Assembly (NCBI RefSeq): GCF_009766105.1
Contig: NZ_LMUH01000007.1
Span: 118,790 to 182,789 of the forward strand
Direction of reading: 5' to 3'
Source of the DNA: Granulicella sp. S156
Lineage (GTDB): Bacteria > Acidobacteriota > Terriglobia > Terriglobales > Acidobacteriaceae
Length of the DNA: 64,000 bases
How positions within the stretch are numbered: the stretch's first letter is position 1; every line of letters starts with the position of its first letter. Positions 26,210 to 34,238 of this stretch are shown in pieces. Both the position numbers and the translations under genes were made by a program. A model generated the notes under the pieces. It worked only from the letters and a program-made list of their open reading frames with translations. It was not told where the DNA came from and did no database searches.

Positions 26210-26565
26210 GGAGGGTTACCTCGCAGTTATGCAAAGGACTTTCACAAAGCGCGCCGCCGGTCAGATACGCAAAGCACGCCGTCGGCCAGATAAAGGAGGT
26301 AAAGAGGGATGAATCTATGAAATGAGGCAATGATATCTATTTCCAGACCCAGCACATATAGATAGAACTTCTCATCAATAGAGAAGAGGAACGGGTGACG
26401 ATACTTCTCAATCGTCATAGGGTAAAGGTAGCAACCAGAATGTGGCTTTGGGGGGCGAAAAGAACAGAAAGCATGCACAGGGAAAGAACATTTCTAGAAA
26501 AGCAGCCATTTAACATCTGCCGCACAAATCTAGAAATCACATCGCCTGTTCGCTTTTTACTCGGT
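26210..26565. other. Intergenic region upstream of the DUF1800 gene
   Basis: I see no convincing gene, repeat or RNA here. A short minus-strand frame (26242-26478) lacks a ribosome site and family resemblance. The region separates the DUF1800/DUF1501 operon from the amidase operon, both on the minus strand. Confidence 0.5.
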
Positions 26566-26979
26566 TTACTGCAAAGTGCAACAGCCTTTGCCGTACTGCT
26601 CCTCTGTAACGTGCTCCATCCAATCGACCACCTTGCCATCGAGTCTCTCCTGAATAGCAAGGTGCGTCAGCGCCGTCGTCGGCGTAGCTCCATGCCAGTG
26701 CTTCTCACCCGGCTCGAACCACACGACATCGCCGGGTCGAATCTCCTCGATGGAACCACCCTCTCGCTGTGCCCATCCCGCACCTGAAGTCACAATCAGA
26801 GTCTGGCCAAGCGGATGAGTGTGCCAGGCTGTTCGAGCACCTGGTTCGAACGTAACGCTTGCACCGGCTACAAGCGCGGGATCGGGTGCCTGAAACAGCG
26901 GATCGATACGCACAGTGCCTGTAAACCAATCAACAGGCCCCTTAGTCGATGCCTGCGTACCCACCCTCTTGATCTCCAT
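26566..26979 (-). CDS. Cupin-domain protein (mandelonitrile-lyase-like cupin)
   Basis: A 137-residue single-domain cupin with motif 1 [19 protein letters not shown] (His, His, Gln) and motif 2 [17 protein letters not shown] (His). The form [11 protein letters not shown] at the N-terminus and [10 protein letters not shown] near the end is typical of the small Mn/Fe cupins related to carboxymuconolactone-decarboxylase partners and bacterial hydroxynitrile lyases. The frame extends to a GTG five codons upstream, but the ATG at 26979 has GAGGGAA 6 bases before it and is preferred. It is the last gene of the amidase operon. Confidence 0.88.
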   Translation of the reverse strand: MEIKRVGTQASTKGPVDWFTGTVRIDPLFQAPDPALVAGASVTFEPGARTAWHTHPLGQTLIVTSGAGWAQREGGSIEEIRPGDVVWFEPGEKHWHGATPTTALTHLAIQERLDGKVVDWMEHVTEEQYGKGCCTLQ

Positions 26980-27030
26980 AGACTGTTCCCTCACGCTTCG
27001 AATCGATTGTATCGGAGGAACAGCTCGGCT

Positions 27031-27372
27031 TTACTGGAGTCCTCTAAAGGTTCGCGTTCTCTTATCGGGTCTGATTCCAAGATCTGTGGCAGATCTTAAA
27101 AAGCAGATCGCCTCTGCTACTACTTCTTGAAGGCAGGGAGAAGCTGCCTGCTGCTCCGTGCAGAGGTCAACGCCATGAAGCTCCAATATTTTCGTATGCA
27201 GTCGATGAATTCTCGCCCACGGCCCTTCCACTTGAAGCATGACCAAAATCAGCTCGTCGACGTGGCTGGAGACAAAAGCAATCGGCAGGATCTCTTGTTG
27301 TTCCAGTAATTGAAGGAGGCGCGACTGAAAGCGATGTCCAGTGCGAGCTACGTACATAAGCGTTGTGCACAT
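27031..27372 (-). CDS. Small ACT-like protein of unknown function
   Basis: A 113-residue protein beginning MCTTLMYVARTGHRF. The start at 27372 has GGAGG 10 bases upstream and lies 28 bp after the lipocalin gene. The order strand-helix-strand-strand-helix in FQSRLLQLLEQQEILPIAFVS, ELILVMLQVEG and WARIHRLHTKILELHGVDL resembles an ACT domain such as that of acetolactate synthase small subunits, but the C-terminal 40 residues are unassigned. No biosynthetic enzyme is adjacent, so a ligand-sensing or unknown role is more likely. The family assignment is a guess from pattern; the gene itself is well supported by spacing and ribosome site. Confidence 0.6.
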   Translation of the reverse strand: MCTTLMYVARTGHRFQSRLLQLLEQQEILPIAFVSSHVDELILVMLQVEGPWARIHRLHTKILELHGVDLCTEQQAASPCLQEVVAEAICFLRSATDLGIRPDKRTRTFRGLQ

Positions 27373-27400
27373 CCCACGCTTCCCTCCTCGATCATTGAGA

Positions 27401-27931
27401 TCACCGCACACGATGCCAGGCTGAGATCGGGATCTTCCCATCGGGAATGGCGGGCACACGCCACTCCAGGTCATCGCCATTGAGGGTGAACGGCCGTGTT
27501 TGCGTGGCGCCATCCCAGTTGGGAAAGGAAGCGCGTTCGATCTGGAATGTGATGGTGCCTTTCTCTGGGTCAACGGTGTAGCGGCCAAAGTGGCAACTCA
27601 TGCCCAGCGAAGCGTCTTTGTATTCATCTGGCGTGCCGTGGAGTTTATCTCCAGCGGCAAACTTCACGCGATCCTCGCGGAAGATCTGTACTGTGTATCG
27701 TCCGTCTGCTCCGAATACCAGGATGCCCTGCGGGTTCGCCCCGTAGGCGTGAACACGCGAACCGTCTGGCTGAAGATTGTCTGCCGCAGTGAGCGTCCAT
27801 ATTCCCACCAGCGAGGAAGCGGTTACAGCAGCTGCCTTAGGGGATTGTGCCATCAGCTCACACGTTGTCATCAGCATTATGCAGAGCAAACCGTTCAGCA
27901 CTGCCGCAAATGTTTTCATCCACTTCTTCAT
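27401..27931 (-). CDS. Exported lipocalin-like domain protein
   Basis: A 176-residue protein with signal peptide (MKTFAAVLNGLLCIMLMTTCELMAQ) and a lipocalin-like domain: LVGIWTLTAADN near the start, PQGILVFGADGRYTVQI, SCHFGRYTVDPEKGTITFQIERASFPNW and the closing LEWRVPA-AWHRVR strand. Such proteins are small beta-barrels, ligand unknown. It follows the amidase gene by 14 bp and precedes the ACT-like gene by 28 bp, so it belongs to a four-gene operon. Confidence 0.85.
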   Translation of the reverse strand: MKKWMKTFAAVLNGLLCIMLMTTCELMAQSPKAAAVTASSLVGIWTLTAADNLQPDGSRVHAYGANPQGILVFGADGRYTVQIFREDRVKFAAGDKLHGTPDEYKDASLGMSCHFGRYTVDPEKGTITFQIERASFPNWDGATQTRPFTLNGDDLEWRVPAIPDGKIPISAWHRVR

Positions 27932-27945
27932 TGCGTTCTCCTGGG

Positions 27946-29604
27946 TTATTTATCGATTCGAGGTTCATGGGACAGACTCTTCTCACCTTGCATTCCCCGC
28001 CCCATAGCAGCTACTGGTTTGCCGCCGACGGTGTCCAGAAATTGTGGAGGCTGCCATGCGTGAGCATGCTGCTCGAAGCTGTAAGCGATTGAGATCAGCG
28101 TTGGCTCGCTCCACTTTGCGCCAAAGAGAATGATCCCGACCGGCAGATCGTGAGCGAACCCAGCGGGCACCGTGATTGACGGATAACCGGCCATGGCCGC
28201 AGGTTGTGAAGGGTCGCGGATCGCGGGGTCACCCAGCACGGGGTCTATCACGAAGGCAGGTCCCCAGGTCGGTGCCAACAGTGCATCTAGATGATGCGTA
28301 CTCATGGCCGCATCGATTCCTTCAGGGCCAGACAGGCGCTTGGCCTTGGCGTGAGCATCGATATAAACCTGCTCCGTCAGAGGACCTGCTGCCTGCACCT
28401 GTTCCAGCAAATCCTGTCCAAACCATGGCATCTCTCTGAAGGCTTCACGCTGATTGAAGGCGATCACGTCGGCCAGATTTCTCACCTTGAGCTTCGGATG
28501 ATCGGCCAGATAGGTGTTGATTGCATCCTTGAATTCGTACCTCAGTACGGTTCCTTCCAAGGCACTGAGTTCGTCAAGGTGCGGCAGCTCCACAGGATCG
28601 ACGATCACGGCGCCTTGCTGTTTCATCAAGTCGATCGCCTGTTCCATTGCATGATCTGCATTGGGGTCCCGGCCTGCGAGTTGGCGAACTATACCAATAC
28701 GCTTGCCCTTGAGCCCATCGATCTGAAGGAAGCGCCTATAGTCCGTCGCGTGTTGATCCGCTTCGGCAGTGGCCGGGTCGCGCAGATCGCTGCCGGCAAT
28801 CGCGCTGAGCACAGTGGCGGCGTCGGCCACGCTGCGGGCCATTGGGCCAGCGGTATCCTGACTGGGACTGAGGGGCACAAGACCTGCACGGCTGACCAGT
28901 CCCAGCGTGGGCTTGATGCCGACGATACCGTTCATCGAAGCCGGGCACAGGATAGAACCATCTGTTTCTGTGCCAATTGCCGCCACGGCAAAACCAGCGG
29001 CCACAGCCGCAGCGGAACCTGCACTCGAACTGCACGGGGTGCGGTCCAGCACATAGGGGTTGTGGGTCTGGCCGCCGCGCGCACTCCATCCACTGACCCC
29101 ATGACTGGAGCGAAAGTTGACCCACTCGCTAGGGTTGGTCTTGCCGAGAATCACCGCACCCGACCTACGCAGCCTAGCTACAACGTCTGCATCGCGGGGT
29201 GCAGGCTCATCCAGAGCGAGAGAGCCGGCGCTGGTGAGCATACGGTCGCCGGTATCGATGTTGTCCTTGATTAAGATCGGAATTCCGTAGAGAACACCGT
29301 GTGCCGGTTCGCTATCGAGCTTGTTGGAGAGTGCCGTAACGTCGGGATTTATTTCGATCACTGAGTGGACGGCAGGACCGGCCTGATCCAGGATATGGAT
29401 TCTTTCTATGAACTCTGCGGTAAGGTCACGCACACTGAGCGAACCTTGTGCGAATTTCTTCTGCAATGTTTCTATGTCGTTGTAATACGGTTTGTTGGCG
29501 ACCGCATTTCTAGAAATCTGCATCGCATGAAGAGCCTTCATGGCGAAGATCATGCAGAGCAAACTGCCCGTAACTATTGCCGTTTTCCGTGATCGGTCTT
29601 TCAT
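27946..29604 (-). CDS. Amidase (amidase-signature family), exported
   Basis: A 552-residue amidase-signature enzyme that hydrolyses amide bonds with a Ser-cisSer-Lys triad. Lys113 lies in PILIKDNIDTGD, the serine-rich motif is CSSSAGSAAAVAAG (191-204) and the nucleophile is Ser217 in TETDGSILCPAS. The GGSSGG core is altered to SSSAG, as also occurs in plant and bacterial members. The N-terminal hydrophobic segment (IVTGSLLCMIFAMKALHAM) suggests export or membrane anchoring. It leads an operon with lipocalin-like, ACT-like and cupin genes and is divergent from a GntR regulator. Confidence 0.93.
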   Translation of the reverse strand: MKDRSRKTAIVTGSLLCMIFAMKALHAMQISRNAVANKPYYNDIETLQKKFAQGSLSVRDLTAEFIERIHILDQAGPAVHSVIEINPDVTALSNKLDSEPAHGVLYGIPILIKDNIDTGDRMLTSAGSLALDEPAPRDADVVARLRRSGAVILGKTNPSEWVNFRSSHGVSGWSARGGQTHNPYVLDRTPCSSSAGSAAAVAAGFAVAAIGTETDGSILCPASMNGIVGIKPTLGLVSRAGLVPLSPSQDTAGPMARSVADAATVLSAIAGSDLRDPATAEADQHATDYRRFLQIDGLKGKRIGIVRQLAGRDPNADHAMEQAIDLMKQQGAVIVDPVELPHLDELSALEGTVLRYEFKDAINTYLADHPKLKVRNLADVIAFNQREAFREMPWFGQDLLEQVQAAGPLTEQVYIDAHAKAKRLSGPEGIDAAMSTHHLDALLAPTWGPAFVIDPVLGDPAIRDPSQPAAMAGYPSITVPAGFAHDLPVGIILFGAKWSEPTLISIAYSFEQHAHAWQPPQFLDTVGGKPVAAMGRGMQGEKSLSHEPRIDK

Positions 29605-29719
29605 TGAAAGGCTTTCAACTCTCGATTCCCTGTCTCAAGCTATGGTTAGGAAATCGTGAAAGCAAGTTCATAATTTTCATGAAATAGATGAGTATCCATA
29701 AACAGTTTTGTCTCGCTTG

Positions 29720-29753
29720 TTGACCGCCCTAAGTGTATGGAGTATACATACAC
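29720..29753 (+). promoter_or_regulatory. Promoter with overlapping YtrA-type operator for the GntR operon
   Basis: TTGACC (29720-29725) and TATACA (29743-29748) form a -35/-10 pair with a 17-bp spacer. The -10 is embedded in the perfect dyad GTGTATG (29733-29739) and CATACAC (29747-29753), spacer 7 bp. The expected transcription start near 29755 is only about 5 bases before the ATG at 29760. The arrangement predicts autorepression and a nearly leaderless mRNA. Confidence 0.7.
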
Positions 29754-29759
29754 AAGACA

Positions 29760-30140
29760 ATGTTACTGACCATTCAAACCGACGATGCACGGCCGATCTA
29801 TCAGCAGGTTGCCGATGGAATCAAGGAGCTGATTGCGCGAGGCGAGCTGACGGAGGGCACACCGTTGCCACCGGTGCGGCAGCTTGCAGCAGACCTTGGG
29901 GTGAACCTCAACACGATTGCCGTGGCTTATCGCGAGCTGCAGAAGGATGGCCTGATCGTGGTAAAGCATGGCTCCGGGTCGGTTGTGGCTCCGAGGTCAC
30001 CAACAGCACGGACACAGGGTGAGTTGCGAACGCCGCTTCGGACAGCACTGACGCAGTTTGTGCTGGCGGGATGGACCAAGGACAAGATTTTAGAGCTGGT
30101 CACGAAAGAGTTAGAGATTGTCGGGAGGGGTAGCAAATGA
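29760..30140 (+). CDS. GntR family transcriptional regulator (YtrA-like)
   Basis: A 126-residue regulator with an N-terminal GntR winged helix (PIYQQVADGIKELIARGELTEGTPLPPVRQLAADLGVNLNTIAVAYRELQKDGLIVVKHGSGSVV) and a short helical tail of about 40 residues, the layout of the YtrA subfamily. These usually control adjacent ABC transporter or membrane genes. Start at 29760 is chosen because an ATG nine codons upstream lies inside the operator and before the expected transcription start. Its 3' end overlaps the next gene by 4 bp (ATGA), so the membrane protein is co-expressed. Confidence 0.9.
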   Translation: MLLTIQTDDARPIYQQVADGIKELIARGELTEGTPLPPVRQLAADLGVNLNTIAVAYRELQKDGLIVVKHGSGSVVAPRSPTARTQGELRTPLRTALTQFVLAGWTKDKILELVTKELEIVGRGSK

Positions 30141-31207
30141 CAGCTGCACATCTACAGCATTATGCCGTTCTTGTTTACGTATTGTTTTGGGTGAGCAGGA
30201 TTCGCGGTGTGGTTCGCCGAGGGAAGCAACCGCATCTGCGCGGACCGAATTGGTTCTTCAATGTTCCAGTGCCTGCAGGATTCTATGAAGGGCCTGGGCG
30301 ACAGATACTGCGTGGGTACTGGCTGCGGATGGCTATCCCCTGTGTATTGGATATACCCGCAATTGCAATGATGCTGACGGGGCATACTTCGTGGCTGCCC
30401 TGGGTGATCGTGGCGCTGGTGCCGATGATCCATGGGAATCACATGTACAACGTGAATATTGCCGAGCGGCAAGCCTGGCAATTTGCGAAGCCAGAAGAGG
30501 CACAGGCAACAGTCACGTCTACCGTGGGGCTGTCGCTTACGCCGCGAAGGCTGAAGGACTATACGAACTGGCCTCTGGAGTGGGTGATGGCTTTCGCCAC
30601 TGTCGCCGCAGGGCTTGTACTGGCTCATATCTATCGAACTGCTCCAGAGGAGCATAGTATCCGCGCCGTGTTTTGGGTTCCGGCGTTCTTACTCTACCTG
30701 CAGCTTGGGGTCCTGCTTGTGAAGCGGGTGATTGTAACGTGGAGGGCACCCGTACCCATGGCCCAGACGGCTGAGCATATGGCGACCCGCGATGCTATGC
30801 GCAAGTACTACCTGCGGATGTGCGACTGGAACCGGATAGTGTTTACGGCAGGAATTGTGTTTCGTCCCGTGTTATTGAGCGCTCCCAAGGCTGAGTCTGA
30901 GTTGCTGATCAGGATATGGATTGGGGTCTGGCTGGCGCTCTCGGTTGCAGGAACGGTGTGGATTGAGATACGCAGGAAGCAGTTAGCTGAGATGGGGGTG
31001 AAGGCGAGGCCTGTGCGTATGCCCGACCTCAGCGGCCAAGTTGAGATGACAAAGTGGCCTGTGTGTTATCAGCCGGATTTGCCGATGCTGGTATTGCAGG
31101 GTGCTCGAGGCTACTCGTTGAATCTGGCCAATACGATTGCGTATCTAGGAGCGGCCTATCTGATTGGAATGGCTTTGCTGCTGATGCTGGCGAGGGTTGG
31201 ACATTGA
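30137..31207 (+). CDS. Integral membrane protein of unknown function
   Basis: A 356-residue protein with about six to eight hydrophobic segments (for example YAVLVYVLFWVSRI, LPWVIVALVPMI, VMAFATVAAGLVLAHI, VFWVPAFLLYLQLGVLLV, WIGVWLALSVAGTVWI and IAYLGAAYLIGMALLLML). The loop between residues 30 and 60 is rich in Arg/Pro (RRGKQPHLRGPNWFF). No transporter motif is recognised. It overlaps the GntR gene by 4 bp and is therefore the regulator's most probable target. Function unknown. Confidence 0.85.
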   Translation: MTAAHLQHYAVLVYVLFWVSRIRGVVRRGKQPHLRGPNWFFNVPVPAGFYEGPGRQILRGYWLRMAIPCVLDIPAIAMMLTGHTSWLPWVIVALVPMIHGNHMYNVNIAERQAWQFAKPEEAQATVTSTVGLSLTPRRLKDYTNWPLEWVMAFATVAAGLVLAHIYRTAPEEHSIRAVFWVPAFLLYLQLGVLLVKRVIVTWRAPVPMAQTAEHMATRDAMRKYYLRMCDWNRIVFTAGIVFRPVLLSAPKAESELLIRIWIGVWLALSVAGTVWIEIRRKQLAEMGVKARPVRMPDLSGQVEMTKWPVCYQPDLPMLVLQGARGYSLNLANTIAYLGAAYLIGMALLLMLARVGH

Positions 31208-31257
31208 GTTCGAGATTGACTAACTAGACAAGAAGAAAAATAGCGAGGAGATGCTCG

Positions 31258-33030
31258 ATGCAAACGAGATGGGGATGGCTTGGCTTAAAAATGGATGTGG
31301 TTGTGGCGATTTTGATGGTGCCAATGATGGCAGCGCAGTTGCCGGAGATACATTCGATTGCCGGGGAATGGGACGGGATGATCGGCAAGCAGCATCTGGT
31401 GTTTGAGTTTGAGCAGACGCCCGAGAATGGATTGAAGTTGAAGCTGACCAGCGTGGACCAGGGGAACGCAATCGTCCCGGTGGACAGTGTGACCTTTGCC
31501 GGGGGGAAGCTCGATGTAGAGATGAAGTCCATCGGAGGCAGCTATGTCGCCACGCTAAGTGCGACAGGCGATTCGCTTGTAGGTACGTGGGCGCAGGGTG
31601 CGGCGAACCTGCCGCTGACACTGCATCGGCCGGGAGCTAAGGCTGCCGCTTTTACCCTCAAGCCGCGGACGATCGGCACCGTTCTACTGGAGCCCTGCCG
31701 GACGGTAGATGGCAATACCGAGGGATTGTGCGGAACGGTCTCGGTCTGGGAGAACCGGGAGCTGAAGCGTGGACGGCGCCTGGCACTGAAGGTGATGGTG
31801 TTGCCAGCGCTTTCAGGCGGTGCTGCGGACGCGTTTTTTCCGCTTGCGGGCGGCCCGGGGCAGAGTGCTATTGAGCTCTATCCGATGACGGGTTATACCA
31901 ACGCTATCCGCAAGGAGCGTGATGTGGTGCTGGTGGACCAGCGAGGGACAGGTGGTTCCGCGCCGCTCAATTGTGCGTTGCGGGATATGAATAGTGCGCA
32001 GGATGTACTGGGAGAGGAGATTCCGGCAGAGCGGCTGAGAGCCTGCCGGAAACAACTGGAGCAGACAGCGGACCTGACGCAGTACACGACATCGATCTTT
32101 GCGGACGATCTGGATGAGGTGCGGGCTGCCCTGGGGTACGAGAAGATTGACGTGTTCGGGACGTCCTATGGGACACGCGCAGCATTAGTTTACTTGCGGC
32201 AACACGGGAAGCATGTGCGAACGATTGGACTGGAGGGCGTGGTGTCGCCGGAGTACAGGTTTCCGGGGACGTTTTCGCATGCGTTGCAGAGTTCTATCGA
32301 TCAGATCATAGAACGTTGCGAAGCGGATACGGCGTGCGAGCAGAGCTATCCCGATTTGCGCAAGGAGTTTGATACGTTGCTGGTGCGATTGGATAAGGAA
32401 CCGGCGAAGGCCGAGGTGACAGTTGGCGGCTCCAAACAGACGGTGACTATCTCAAAGGGACTGTTTGTATCCACACTGAGGCCTGCTCTGTATATGCCAC
32501 AGGTGATCAGTGCCTTCCCGTTGATGATTCACAAAGCGTATGAGGGACATTGGAACGTATATGCTTCGGTGGCACTCCAAATAAGGACAGCACTCGATAA
32601 GGCGATCAATCGGGACATGAGTCTCTCGGTTGTCTGCGCAGAAGATGTTCCTGGGACGACGGAGGCGATGATTCGAGAGGAGTCCGCTGGAACCTATCTT
32701 GGGGATTATCAGGTGAGGCAGTATCAACACTACTGCTCGGAGTGGGCGCAGGGACACGCACCCGCAGACTTCCATGCCGCAATCCACTCCGATGTCCCGG
32801 CGCTGCTGATCTCAGGGGCGCTTGATCCAGCTACCCCGCCGGAGGTGTCACGAGAGATGTCTCGAAATCTAAGCAATAGCCAGACTGTACTGCTCAACAA
32901 TGGCACGCATGGGACCGGATCGCCCTGCGTCGATGGGATCGTAGAAAGGTTCGTAGCGACAGCAGCAAGAGTGAATGATTCCTGTGTGGCTGATATGAAA
33001 CTTGGGCCGTTCTTGACGGAGACGAAGTAG
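31258..33030 (+). CDS. Exported alpha/beta hydrolase, TAP (tripeptidyl aminopeptidase)-like
   Basis: A 590-residue serine hydrolase. After a hydrophobic N-terminus (MDVVVAILMVPMMAAQ) comes a 110-residue beta-rich domain (IAGEWDGMIGKQHLVFEFEQ) seen in many acidobacterial peptidases. The hydrolase fold begins near PLAGGPGQSAIELYP, with VVLVDQRGTGGSAPL, the nucleophile elbow DVFGTSYGTRAAL (Ser) and a C-terminal TAP-like domain with LISGALDPATPPEVS (Asp) and NNGTHGTG (His). It probably releases short peptides or amino acids from peptide substrates in the envelope. Start ATG has AGGAG seven bases upstream. Confidence 0.9.
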   Translation: MQTRWGWLGLKMDVVVAILMVPMMAAQLPEIHSIAGEWDGMIGKQHLVFEFEQTPENGLKLKLTSVDQGNAIVPVDSVTFAGGKLDVEMKSIGGSYVATLSATGDSLVGTWAQGAANLPLTLHRPGAKAAAFTLKPRTIGTVLLEPCRTVDGNTEGLCGTVSVWENRELKRGRRLALKVMVLPALSGGAADAFFPLAGGPGQSAIELYPMTGYTNAIRKERDVVLVDQRGTGGSAPLNCALRDMNSAQDVLGEEIPAERLRACRKQLEQTADLTQYTTSIFADDLDEVRAALGYEKIDVFGTSYGTRAALVYLRQHGKHVRTIGLEGVVSPEYRFPGTFSHALQSSIDQIIERCEADTACEQSYPDLRKEFDTLLVRLDKEPAKAEVTVGGSKQTVTISKGLFVSTLRPALYMPQVISAFPLMIHKAYEGHWNVYASVALQIRTALDKAINRDMSLSVVCAEDVPGTTEAMIREESAGTYLGDYQVRQYQHYCSEWAQGHAPADFHAAIHSDVPALLISGALDPATPPEVSREMSRNLSNSQTVLLNNGTHGTGSPCVDGIVERFVATAARVNDSCVADMKLGPFLTETK

Positions 33031-33171
33031 TGATTAGATGTGAGACAAGGTGAAATCCGAGCACCCGCACCATATCTCAGAATTTATGATGGGCAATAGG
33101 TATCGTTTCCCCGTATTTACGAGTTTCGTTTTGCCGGTAGCACGAGAATAGGTAAGCACTGGAGGGTTGTG

Positions 33172-34146
33172 ATGCGGAAATGGATGAGGGGTTGTGTGCT
33201 TGTGGTGGCGCTGATCATGACGTATACAGCGCAGGGACAGGCGACATTCGAGGTAGCAACGGTGAAGCCGGCAGCGCCGCTTGACATGGCAAAAATGGCT
33301 GCGGCGATGCAAGCTGGGCAGGCTCCGAAGCTTGGGCCCCACGTAGAGGGTGGACGCGCAGAATATACCTATATGGCATTGCGCGAGCTGATAGCAATGG
33401 CTTACAACCTCAAACCCTATCAGGTGAACGGACCCGATTGGTTGGCTACGACGCGGTTTGATATCAATGCGAAGATGCCGGAGGGAGCTCCGAAGGATGC
33501 TGCACCCGCGATGCTGCAGACGCTTCTGAAGGAGCGGTTCAAGTTGACCGCACACCCGTCCACGGAGGAGCAGCCGGTGCTGGCGCTTGTGGTGGCCAAG
33601 AGTGGACCCAAACTGAAACCCGCGACGGAGGCACCGACCCCCATTGATGAAAACACTCCGCTGAAGCCCGGTGAGATAAAGATGGACTCCTTGGATGGTC
33701 CCATGCGAGTGAAGGTGAACTCAGATGGAAGCACAACCATGAACATGGGCGTAAAAGGAATCTTCGTCCAGAAGATGGACATGCAGACCAAGACTCTGCA
33801 TATTCAGTCCAGCGCCATGACGATGGCGGGATTCGCAGATATGCTGACCCGACTCACGCAAATGGGCGGTGGTAACAGCAGACAAGTAGTCGACATGACC
33901 AGCCTGAAAGGCTACTACGAAGTAAACCTCGATATTTCGCTGGCAGAAATCCTGGCGATGGCGAAAGCAAGCGGGATCGATCTGCCGGCGCGAGCGGGAG
34001 GAGAAGCTAGTGGTGACTCCGACCCAGATGGTGGACAATCGGTGCTGGAATCAGTACAGGAGCTAGGACTGAGGTTGGAAGGGCGAAAGGCGAGTGTGAA
34101 CCGATTAGTCATCGATAGTATTGCGAAAACGCCGACAGAAAATTAG
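33172..34146 (+). CDS. TIGR03435 family protein
   Basis: A 324-residue exported protein of the acidobacteria-enriched TIGR03435 family, function unknown. Characteristic segments are TFEVATVKPAAP after the signal peptide, LRELIAMAYNLKPYQVNGPDWLATTRFDINAKMP, MLQTLLKERFKLTAHPSTEEQPVLALVVAKSGPKLKP, VVDMTSLKGYYEVNLD and the C-terminal LVIDSIAKTPTEN. The frame also allows a GTG at 33169, but the ATG at 33172 with GGAGGG five bases upstream is better. The same domain is fused to an M56 peptidase at 44.4-46.3 kb. Confidence 0.93.
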   Translation: MRKWMRGCVLVVALIMTYTAQGQATFEVATVKPAAPLDMAKMAAAMQAGQAPKLGPHVEGGRAEYTYMALRELIAMAYNLKPYQVNGPDWLATTRFDINAKMPEGAPKDAAPAMLQTLLKERFKLTAHPSTEEQPVLALVVAKSGPKLKPATEAPTPIDENTPLKPGEIKMDSLDGPMRVKVNSDGSTTMNMGVKGIFVQKMDMQTKTLHIQSSAMTMAGFADMLTRLTQMGGGNSRQVVDMTSLKGYYEVNLDISLAEILAMAKASGIDLPARAGGEASGDSDPDGGQSVLESVQELGLRLEGRKASVNRLVIDSIAKTPTEN

Positions 34147-34238
34147 GCATGATGCCATCTTGTGGCTTCTCCGTCGAAGCTCATGGGAATACGAGGGCTT
34201 AGCCTACAGTTTTGACGTTTGGTGTGCTGACCCAACCT

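Noticed and set aside
26242-26478. Minus-strand frame of 78 codons
   Set aside because: No ribosome site, no family resemblance, and composition unlike its neighbours.
26835-26860. GGTTCGAACG word resembling a tRNA T-loop
   Set aside because: It lies inside the cupin coding sequence with no acceptor or anticodon stems around it.
27373-27588. Upstream extension of the ACT-like gene into the lipocalin gene
   Set aside because: The extension overlaps a well-supported gene in another frame, while GGAGG marks the start at 27372.
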